Assembly: GCA_017428285.1 (NCBI GenBank)
Contig: JAFRRE010000131.1
Location: 1-12,078, forward strand
Direction of reading: 5' to 3'
Source of the DNA: Bacteroidales bacterium
Lineage (GTDB): Bacteria; Bacteroidota; Bacteroidia; Bacteroidales; F082
DNA length: 12,078 nt
Shown here: in pieces, positions 7,276 through 12,078 of the stretch
Numbering within the stretch: position 1 is the stretch's first letter
Layout of the letters: each line of letters starts with the position of its first letter
Notes under the pieces: model-generated
Told to the model about the DNA's origin: nothing
Database searches by the model: none
What the model saw: the letters and a program-made list of their open reading frames with translations, nothing else
Position numbers and translations under genes: made by a program

Positions 7276-7405
7276 GAGATTCCCTAGCGGGAATGGAGCA
7301 ACGTCAATAAGTGATAAGCGGCGGCTTGTGGAGCTTACGGATTGTAAACGTCACGAGCCGCCGCGGGCAACACTAACGACATTTTCCATTCCCGCAGGGA
7401 ATCTC
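7276..7405. repeat. 130-base nested palindromic element (REP/MITE-like)
   Basis: Three nested inverted arms. Outer: 7276-7297 against 7385-7405, identical except for one extra base. Middle: GCGGCGGCTTGTG (7318-7330) against CACGAGCCGCCGC (7352-7364), 12 of 13. Inner: GCTTAC (7333-7338) against GTAAAC (7344-7349), 5 of 6. Each outer arm also folds alone (ATTCCC-TAGC-GGGAAT and ATTCCC-GCA-type loop-GGGAAT equivalent). The element fills most of the 176-base gap between the nadD stop and the hepT stop, which converge on it. It codes for nothing visible. It could be a non-autonomous repeat, and could also act as a transcription barrier. Confidence 0.8.
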
Positions 7406-7415
7406 TGTCATTTGG

Positions 7416-7423
7416 CAAAGGTA
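7416..7423 (-). promoter_or_regulatory. Orphan -7-type box pointing into the palindrome
   Basis: Read on the - strand this is TACCTTTG, a full TAnnTTTG match, just downstream of the hepT stop codon. Transcription from it would run into the 7405-7276 palindrome, where no - strand gene exists. No TTG at -33 distance is seen. It may be chance, or the promoter of a structured small RNA. Confidence 0.3.
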
Positions 7424-7433
7424 GAAACAATGC

Positions 7434-7940
7434 TCACAATTCTAAGATTTCGAAGTCGGAAAGTCCCGTAATTTCGGCTATTTCCTCGATTGACATCCCT
7501 CTTGCTCTCATATTCCGAGCCATTCCAACAATGCTTTTATACACAGCGTCTTGTGGGTCGTTGAACAAGTCTTCGCCGTTTTCCCATTCGGCCCAATCGG
7601 TTTCGGTGAGATAGGTTTCGACTTGTTTCCTTAATTCTGGAATGTCATTCGTTGCTGTGCCCCAAAGAATGCGAGGAATTATATTGGTATAGTCATGAAC
7701 GAGGATGTGTCTCATGCTTTCTATCATCTTCCAAGGTGTTTGGGGATGTTCCGCTTTGAAAGCCTTGGTCAACATAAAAGCCGCTTCGCCAACCACTTCC
7801 ACATTCTTCATAACAGCATAATACAACAGGTTATTCGAGGTGAGTTCCTCGAAAGACACACCTTCAATGAATTGCGTGACATGATTGGAATATTCGATGA
7901 TGTCTTCCAACCTTCCTTTATCCCTCGCTCTTTCTCTCAT
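7434..7940 (-). CDS. hepT: HepT-like HEPN ribonuclease toxin with Rpn-like C-terminal tail
   Basis: 168 residues. The HEPN (DUF86) domain covers about 9-112, with the family's NVEVVGEAA segment (46-54) and the RX4HXY motif R77-HILV-H82-D-Y84. In characterised pairs these residues form the RNase active site, and the Tyr is the residue AMPylated by MntA. HepT proteins are usually about 110-140 residues. Here an extra tail follows (about 120-168), ending GMARNMRARGMSIEEIAEIT and then GLSDFEILEL. That style of ending (short helix, 'G-M-S-I-E-E-I-A-x-I-T-G-L-S') is typical of the C-terminus of Rpn/PD-(D/E)XK transposase-like nucleases. Its start overlaps the end of the upstream nucleotidyltransferase gene by 23 bases, so the two are translated from one message. 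The domain assignment is firm; toxin activity is inferred. Confidence 0.85.
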   Translation of the reverse strand: MRERARDKGRLEDIIEYSNHVTQFIEGVSFEELTSNNLLYYAVMKNVEVVGEAAFMLTKAFKAEHPQTPWKMIESMRHILVHDYTNIIPRILWGTATNDIPELRKQVETYLTETDWAEWENGEDLFNDPQDAVYKSIVGMARNMRARGMSIEEIAEITGLSDFEILEL

Positions 7941-8226
7941 AGATTAATTGTTTGTCACGTTCGACACTATCAACGGCATACGGACGAAGCGAACCGTCAA
8001 CGACCAAATCCACCTCCCTTCCAAGCAATTCCCTCAAATCCAAGTACATACCACCCATGGTAAGCAGAGTAAACGGCTTTCCTGAATAGTCTGGCACGAA
8101 AAGGATGTCCACATCACTCCAGGGTTTTTCCTCGCCGCGGGCAAAGGAACCGAAAAGCCATGCTTTCAGGACGGGTTGCGTCTCGAAATACTTGGCGATG
8201 ATTTGGATCATAGATTGCGTGCTCAT
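7918..8226 (-). CDS. mntA: MntA-like minimal nucleotidyltransferase antitoxin
   Basis: 102 residues, a normal size for MNT-fold proteins. The signature GSX10DXD is complete: G26-S27, D38, D40 (GSFARG then DVD), and the third acid is D73 in EVDLVVDG. In studied MntA/HepT pairs MntA transfers AMP units to the Tyr of the RX4HXY motif and so neutralises the HEPN RNase. With all three acids present it should be active. It is the first gene of the pair and overlaps hepT by 23 bases. M1 is chosen because it lies 20 bases after a -7 box; M6 would also leave the fold intact. The pair sits between nadD and ksgA, among housekeeping genes, which fits an inserted defence or stabilisation module. Confidence 0.88.
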   Translation of the reverse strand: MSTQSMIQIIAKYFETQPVLKAWLFGSFARGEEKPWSDVDILFVPDYSGKPFTLLTMGGMYLDLRELLGREVDLVVDGSLRPYAVDSVERDKQLIYERKSEG

Positions 8227-8246
8227 AATGCATTGATTTTATGATG

Positions 8247-8254
8247 CAAAAATA
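8247..8254 (-). promoter_or_regulatory. -7 promoter box of the mntA-hepT pair
   Basis: Read on the - strand this is TATTTTTG, matching TAnnTTTG, and it ends 20 bases before the mntA ATG at 8226. No convincing -33 TTG is seen. It gives the pair its own promoter, separate from ksgA, which ends at 8296. Confidence 0.5.
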
Positions 8255-8295
8255 GCATTATTCTCGGAAAGAGAACCTTTTTTCGAAAAAAAGTA

Positions 8296-9072
8296 CTATC
8301 CGAAGGATTCTCCTCCTATCAGATTCGTCAAGTCAATAAACTCCCGCACCGACAGCTGCTCAGGGCGCTTGTTGAAGACCTCTTTTTCGATAATGTCGGG
8401 GCGGAGCATCGGGCGCAGCGAGTTGCGCATGGTCTTGCGGCGCTGGTTGAAGGCCTGCTTGACGATGCTCACAAACAGCTTCTCGTCGCAGCCCAAGTCG
8501 GTGACGGCATTGCGCCGCATCTTGATGACGGCAGACTTCACCTTGGGCGGAGGGTTAAACACATTCTCGTGTACAGTGAAGAGGTAGTCGATGTCGTACC
8601 AAGCCTGCATCAGCACACTGAGGATGCCGTAGGTCTTGCTGCCTTCCTTGGCGGCCATGCGCTCGGCCATCTCCTTCTGCACCATGCCCACCACCTCAAC
8701 GACTTGTTCCTTGTATTTCAGCACCTGGAAGAAAATCTGGCTGCTGATGTTGTAAGGGAAATTCCCGATGATGGCCATATTGCGCTGCCCAAATTGGCTC
8801 AAATCGGTACGAAGGAAGTCGCCCTCAATCAGCCTCTCGCCGAGCATGGGGAAATGCTTTTGCAGAAAGGCGATGGACTCCTTGTCGATTTCGATGACAT
8901 GGAACTTGTCGAGGACATTTTGTACCAAATATTGGGTCAACACACCCGTGCCGGCACCCACCTCGATGACACTTTCCACATCGGGCGACAACTGTTCCAC
9001 AATGCGTTGGGCTATGTTTTGGTCGGTCAGGAAATGCTGGCCTAGGCTCTTCTTGGGTCTTACTTCTTGCAT
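8296..9072 (-). CDS. ksgA: 16S rRNA dimethyladenosine transferase KsgA/RsmA
   Basis: 258 residues, near the usual length. KsgA dimethylates the two adjacent adenosines in the 3' end loop of 16S rRNA (A1518 and A1519 in E. coli numbering) during 30S maturation, using S-adenosylmethionine. Landmarks: KKSLGQHFLTD (7-17) at the N-terminus; SAM motif EVGAGTGVLT (37-46); E61 closing the second SAM strand; NFPY (104-107), the catalytic NLPY variant common in Bacteroidota; QKE (132-134); FNPPPKV (172-178); and the C-terminal NQRRKTMRNSL (209-219) and KRPEQLS (235-241). The ATG at 9072 fits the family N-terminus. It is preceded by a 75-base spacer that carries two hairpins. Confidence 0.96.
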   Translation of the reverse strand: MQEVRPKKSLGQHFLTDQNIAQRIVEQLSPDVESVIEVGAGTGVLTQYLVQNVLDKFHVIEIDKESIAFLQKHFPMLGERLIEGDFLRTDLSQFGQRNMAIIGNFPYNISSQIFFQVLKYKEQVVEVVGMVQKEMAERMAAKEGSKTYGILSVLMQAWYDIDYLFTVHENVFNPPPKVKSAVIKMRRNAVTDLGCDEKLFVSIVKQAFNQRRKTMRNSLRPMLRPDIIEKEVFNKRPEQLSVREFIDLTNLIGGESFG

Positions 9073-9089
9073 GGTATCATATTTTTGTC

Positions 9090-9112
9090 AGCAGGGGTTT
9101 ACACCACCTGCT
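9090..9112. repeat. REP-like hairpin A in the TPR gene-ksgA spacer
   Basis: AGCAGG and CCTGCT pair, continued by GG/CC after a one-base bulge, around the loop TTTACA. It lies between the TPR gene stop (9148) and the ksgA start (9072) with no T run on the - strand side, so it is not an obvious terminator. Confidence 0.6.
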
Positions 9113-9114
9113 TA

Positions 9115-9145
9115 TGTTGCTGTCGTCCCTACGGGACTCCCAACA
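9115..9145. repeat. REP-like hairpin B in the TPR gene-ksgA spacer
   Basis: The core GTCCC-TAC-GGGAC (9125-9137) is perfect, enclosed by TGTTG (9115-9119) and CAACA (9141-9145) across a small internal loop. It is adjacent to hairpin A, so the two together form a double-hairpin unit of about 56 bases, the layout expected of a REP pair. Confidence 0.65.
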
Positions 9146-9147
9146 AC

Positions 9148-10995
9148 TCATAACTTTCTGTAGTTCTTTTTCGCTTGGGCGGTATAAATGCTGGTCGGGT
9201 ATTCATCAATCAGTTTCTCGTAATGCTGTTTAGCCAATTCCTTGTCTTTCAATTCGTTTTGCTCAATCTGGGCGGCATGCATCAGCGCGGCATCGGCCAT
9301 GTAACTATAGGGATATTGCTCCACAATCTGCAAAAACAGTTGCTCGGCATCGACATATTCCTTCCTTTTCTCCATGATCTCACCCTTGCGGAACAAGGCA
9401 TGCGGCTTGCTGATTTCGTTGCCCGTAGCAATGATGTCATCCAGTAGCGTTAAAGCTTCATCTTCTCTTTGTTGATAAATCCTATAGTCGGCACGCGCCA
9501 ATCGGTTGAGTTCTGTGCCCGTGGTGTCCGCTTCGTAGTTATCCTTGATGACCAACGAAAGCGTCATAGCATCGTTGGCAATAAGCTTGGAAGTGGCAGC
9601 TTTCAACACCTTCAACTGGCTCTCCGCCCATTCATACTCACCGATGAAATAGCGTAGTTGGGCATTTTTGAAACGGGCTTCGTGACCAAGCGGTTCTTCC
9701 TTCAGGCTCTTGTCGACTTGGCTGTAGAGCAGCGTGGCCTCCCACACCTCATCCTTATAGAGATAGATGTCGGCGAGCTTCAACTTGAGTTCGGCTTTAT
9801 CCTGCTTGCCTCCTACCCTCTCTATGGTTTGCGTAAGCAAGGCGATGGCTTCTTCGGTCTTGTCGAGTTGGTAGGTCATGATGTCGGCTTGTATCAAGGC
9901 CAACTTCGCCAAGTCGTTGGTGTTGATTTCTGTGTAGGCCTCATCAATGCGCTTCGAGAGCTTTTCGTAGGCTTTCGTGTCGGTACTATTGTTCGCTTTC
10001 AGCTTCAGGTAGTCGGCCTTGATGAGTCCGGTAAGCGCTTGACCATAGAAAGGGCTGCTCGAGCCTTTGTCCAAGATGTAGGTGTAACCTTGCTTGGCAA
10101 TGTCGTATTGTTTGTTGTTCAGGCAGATGCCCGACAAGTTGTTGATTTGTGCGTCTTGGTCGTGGGTCTTGCGGTCAATGCTTTGGCATTGGGCCAAAGC
10201 AATGTCATAGTCTTCCTGCTGCAGGGCATACCAAACGAGAAGTTGGGCAAACTCCAGATTGTCGGGCTTCTCTTGGGTTTGCTTCAGTAGCGCCATGCGC
10301 AACTCGTCGGAGATACTATGGTTCACATCGTAGAACATCATGGTTTGCAGGCGGTTGCGAACGTTATTGTACTGCCCAGGATGGGTTTCCAATTCAAGAA
10401 AATAATATTTGAACGCCTCTTGATAGTTGGCCGATGACTGGTGGATATAGGCTTGATCCAAATAAAAAGTCTCCTTGCCATTGAGGAGTGCATTGCCTTT
10501 CTCCAAGACGGCCAAAGCCATGTCGTTCATGCTCCGCGACTGGAAGGCATAACTCAGGTTTCGGATGGTGGGCGCGTGGTCGGGCAGGTCTTTCACGATC
10601 TCATTGTATTGTTTATTGGCCTTGTCGGTCTTGCCTTGCAAGGTATAGACATAGATCAGGTCGACAAATGACTTGTAATAGCTAGGATTCTTCTTGACAA
10701 ACGACTTTAGCTCGCGTTCGGCCTTGTCGTAATCCTTCAGATGAAACAGGCATTCGATATACTGCTGGAAATGACCCGTTTGCCCCGACTTCTCGTAGAT
10801 TTTCCCATACAAATCCCGAGCCTTTTCGTAATCTTGATTGCGATAGTATTGGGAAGCCAATTGTTCATCGATCTGGATTTGCTCTTTTTGTTTCGCTTCC
10901 ACTTTCTTTCCCTTGGGTGGCACAGTGATTTGGGCACTCATCTGAACGATGAAGGCGAGATTAATGAGCAGAATGAGAATCCAGTGTTTTTTCAT
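9148..10995 (-). CDS. Periplasmic tetratricopeptide-repeat protein
   Basis: 615 residues from the ATG at 10995. An upstream TTG at 11007, next to the stop of the previous gene, would add only MHAP and is less likely. A signal peptide (MKKHWILILLINLAFIVQMS, then AQ) is removed around residue 22. The rest is alpha-helical and made of degenerate TPRs: QYYRNQDYEKARDLYGKIYE near the start, further units such as HFQQYIECLFHLKDYDKAER, and at the end KEYVDAEQLFLQIVEQYP followed by KQHYEKLIDEYPTSIYTAQA, which resembles BamD/YbgF-type repeats. No catalytic domain is seen. Such proteins act as protein-protein scaffolds in the periplasm or outer membrane of Bacteroidota. It follows a small lipoprotein gene by 12 bases and is surely cotranscribed with it, which suggests the two work together. 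Partner and role unknown. Confidence 0.88.
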   Translation of the reverse strand: MKKHWILILLINLAFIVQMSAQITVPPKGKKVEAKQKEQIQIDEQLASQYYRNQDYEKARDLYGKIYEKSGQTGHFQQYIECLFHLKDYDKAERELKSFVKKNPSYYKSFVDLIYVYTLQGKTDKANKQYNEIVKDLPDHAPTIRNLSYAFQSRSMNDMALAVLEKGNALLNGKETFYLDQAYIHQSSANYQEAFKYYFLELETHPGQYNNVRNRLQTMMFYDVNHSISDELRMALLKQTQEKPDNLEFAQLLVWYALQQEDYDIALAQCQSIDRKTHDQDAQINNLSGICLNNKQYDIAKQGYTYILDKGSSSPFYGQALTGLIKADYLKLKANNSTDTKAYEKLSKRIDEAYTEINTNDLAKLALIQADIMTYQLDKTEEAIALLTQTIERVGGKQDKAELKLKLADIYLYKDEVWEATLLYSQVDKSLKEEPLGHEARFKNAQLRYFIGEYEWAESQLKVLKAATSKLIANDAMTLSLVIKDNYEADTTGTELNRLARADYRIYQQREDEALTLLDDIIATGNEISKPHALFRKGEIMEKRKEYVDAEQLFLQIVEQYPYSYMADAALMHAAQIEQNELKDKELAKQHYEKLIDEYPTSIYTAQAKKNYRKL

Positions 10996-11007
10996 AGGAG
11001 CGTGCAA

Positions 11008-11502
11008 TCACTTCTTTTTCTTGAAATTGTCCAAGTCCTTGCAGCAGTTGCCCAAGCGGTCCCTGAAATACTCTACTTGACTACTCAACTTTTCCACCTG
11101 TTGGGTTTCATCCTCGAGATAGATAGCGACCAATGAATCGGCGAGGTAATGTGTGGCGGCATCGGCTCTGAGCAGGTCAAGGCGCGTCAAGGTAGAGTCC
11201 ATCTCGGCTTGCATGACGGGACGTTCCATCTTGAATTGTTGAATGTAGGCATCCACCAGTTTTAGCTTATCGAAAACGGCATCCAATTCCTCTTCAGGGA
11301 GGAATTGCAACGAAGAGTCACAGGAAATGAAATCCTTTTCGAGTTGCACAAAGGTGTTCGTGTTCAAGTCGTTCAATGCCTTGACATCTTTGTTGACTTG
11401 CTTTTTCAGTGCGTCGATTCTGTCGAGGTCGGTCTTGGGTTGGCATCCGACAAGCAGCAGCAATGCCGCAAGCCAGCCAATAAAACAAAGCTTTTTATGC
11501 AT
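11008..11502 (-). CDS. Small coiled-coil lipoprotein
   Basis: 164 residues from the ATG at 11502 (MHKKLCFIGW...). A TTG at 11514 would add four residues and is disfavoured. The hydrophobic stretch ends in the lipobox LVGC, so Cys20 is the lipid anchor. The mature protein is charged and helical, with heptad-like Leu spacing (IDALKKQVNKDVKALNDL; VEKLSSQVEYFRDRLGNCCK), ending in a Lys-rich tail (FKKKK). I recognise no family. It precedes the TPR gene by 12 bases and follows rpmA after a terminator, with its own -7 box at 11533-11540, so it starts a new transcription unit. A structural or adaptor role for the TPR protein at the membrane is plausible but inferred from gene order only. Confidence 0.82.
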   Translation of the reverse strand: MHKKLCFIGWLAALLLLVGCQPKTDLDRIDALKKQVNKDVKALNDLNTNTFVQLEKDFISCDSSLQFLPEEELDAVFDKLKLVDAYIQQFKMERPVMQAEMDSTLTRLDLLRADAATHYLADSLVAIYLEDETQQVEKLSSQVEYFRDRLGNCCKDLDNFKKKK

Positions 11503-11532
11503 TTTACTAATCAATCTTAGTGGTTAGGACGG

Positions 11533-11540
11533 CAAAGATA
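11533..11540 (-). promoter_or_regulatory. -7 promoter box of the lipoprotein-TPR operon
   Basis: Read on the - strand this is TATCTTTG, matching TAnnTTTG, 30 bases before the ATG at 11502. No clear TTG is seen at -33. It lies just downstream of the rpmA terminator, as expected for the start of a new transcription unit. Confidence 0.55.
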
Positions 11541-11563
11541 CGCATTTTGGCGGAATCAGGCAT

Positions 11564-11597
11564 AAAAAATCCCGACCATCGAATGACAGCCGGGATT
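11564..11597 (-). terminator. Intrinsic terminator after rpmA
   Basis: On the - strand AATCCCG (from 11597-11591) pairs with CGGGATT (11574-11568), 7 perfect pairs, and is followed directly by a run of T (11569-11564). It closes the rplU-rpmA unit, 20 bases after the rpmA stop codon. Confidence 0.85.
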
Positions 11598-11617
11598 AAA
11601 CGGTATGTTATGAACAA

Positions 11618-11890
11618 TTATTCAGTGACTTGACCTTCAACGGGAAGGACGGAGACAAAGGACTTGCCTTCTTTCTTCTTTTGGAATTCGACGACGCCGT
11701 CACACAGTGCATACAGAGTGTGATCCTTGCCCATACCGACATTCTTGCCGGGATAGTGCTTCGTGCCGCGCTGACGAACGATGATGTTGCCAGCGATAGC
11801 AGCTTGTCCACCGAAAAGTTTCACTCCGAGTCGCTTACTAGCGGACTCACGACCGTTCTCAGAACTACCAACGCCTTTTTTGTGTGCCAT
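11618..11890 (-). CDS. rpmA: 50S ribosomal protein bL27
   Basis: 90 residues. bL27 sits near the peptidyl transferase centre, its N-terminal tail reaching towards the P-site tRNA. The sequence starts [20 protein letters not shown] and continues [20 protein letters not shown] and HPG-type [18 protein letters not shown], all diagnostic. There is no Firmicutes-type cleavable N-terminal extension. The tail beyond about residue 75 ([18 protein letters not shown]) varies between species. It starts 23 bases after the rplU stop, the standard rplU-rpmA operon, and ends in a terminator. Confidence 0.97.
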   Translation of the reverse strand: MAHKKGVGSSENGRESASKRLGVKLFGGQAAIAGNIIVRQRGTKHYPGKNVGMGKDHTLYALCDGVVEFQKKKEGKSFVSVLPVEGQVTE

Positions 11891-11913
11891 AGCTTTTTAT
11901 GTTTTTCGGGTTT

Positions 11914-12078
11914 TTACTCAGTGATGTTTTCAATCTGGATCTTGCTCAGATACTGACGGTGACCGTTAGAAGTCTGATATCCTTTTCTTCTCTTCTTCTT
12001 GAAAACGATAATCTTGTTGCCTTTGAGGTGCTGCATCACCGTGGCTTCGACACTGGCGCCGGCTACCGTCGGGGCTCC
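11914..12078 (-). CDS. rplU: 50S ribosomal protein bL21, C-terminal part
   Basis: The right edge cuts the gene; 54 C-terminal residues and the TAA (11914-11916) are visible. The segment GAPTVAGASVEATVMQHLKG continues with NKIIVFKKKRRKGYQ and NGHRQYLSKIQIENI, matching the conserved end of bL21 (basic KKRRKGY patch that binds 23S rRNA). bL21 is a primary 23S rRNA-binding protein. The N-terminal half lies outside the window. The adjacent rpmA on the same strand confirms the identity. Confidence 0.96.
   Translation of the reverse strand, partial: GAPTVAGASVEATVMQHLKGNKIIVFKKKRRKGYQTSNGHRQYLSKIQIENITE

Noticed and set aside
7276..7405. CRISPR-like or tandem repeat array
   Set aside because: The repeats are inverted and nested, not direct and regularly spaced, and no spacer series or cas gene is present.
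8261..8283. TTCTC-GGAAA-GAGAA hairpin followed by T run on the + strand
   Set aside because: It has terminator form only on the + strand, where no gene runs towards it. The stem is 5 pairs and AT-rich, and on the - strand (ksgA side) it lacks the T run.
8569..9045. + strand open frame opposite ksgA
   Set aside because: KsgA motifs on the - strand are complete, and the opposite frame has no recognisable feature.
9080..9087. TATTTTTG on the + strand before the REP-like hairpins
   Set aside because: Matches the -7 box but has no -33 element and would only transcribe antisense to the TPR gene. AT-rich chance match is likely.
10996..11007. TTG start for the TPR protein directly after the upstream stop codon
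   Set aside because: The ATG at 10995 gives a standard signal peptide (MKKHW...), and the TTG adds only four residues.

Overview
The window reads as a stretch of a Bacteroidota chromosome, most likely order Bacteroidales. Three things point there. A secreted enzyme ends in a type A type IX secretion (T9SS) sorting domain. Promoters carry the Bacteroidota -7 box TAnnTTTG, one with a TTG 19 bases upstream, and starts show no clear Shine-Dalgarno sequences. The gene order yicC-gmk-nadD and the KsgA variant NFPY also fit. No tRNA, rRNA, CRISPR array or insertion sequence is visible, and no stretch longer than about 300 bases lacks a gene.

Left part (1-5085): the tail of an unidentified + strand gene converges, over a shared terminator hairpin, on a large - strand gene for an 850-residue secreted protein. 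I identify this protein as a PNGase F-type peptide:N-glycosidase with a lectin-like N-terminal module, two Ig-like modules and a T9SS tail. The three PNGase F catalytic acids are all present. Divergent from it, across a ~100-base spacer with back-to-back promoters, lie two tandem paralogous lipoprotein genes (DUF4249-like, tentative).

Middle (5108-7257): a + strand housekeeping run of yicC (endoribonuclease), gmk (guanylate kinase) and nadD (NaMN adenylyltransferase). Both internal spacers carry palindromic repeats.

Right part (7276-12078, all genes on the - strand): a ~130-base nested palindrome follows nadD. Next is a MntA/HepT (nucleotidyltransferase/HEPN) toxin-antitoxin pair whose HEPN toxin has an unusual Rpn-nuclease-like C-terminal tail. 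Then, in order along the + strand, come ksgA, two REP-like hairpins, a periplasmic TPR protein, a small coiled-coil lipoprotein, a terminator, rpmA (bL27) and the 3' end of rplU (bL21). In transcription order this is rplU-rpmA, terminator, lipoprotein-TPR-ksgA, then mntA-hepT.

The most interesting items are the modular T9SS PNGase with a four-cysteine insert beside the divergent lipoprotein pair, the HEPN toxin with an Rpn-type tail, and several distinct families of palindromic intergenic elements within 12 kb. One of these has arms built from 7-bp tandem units, and another has a consensus -7 promoter box pointing into it.
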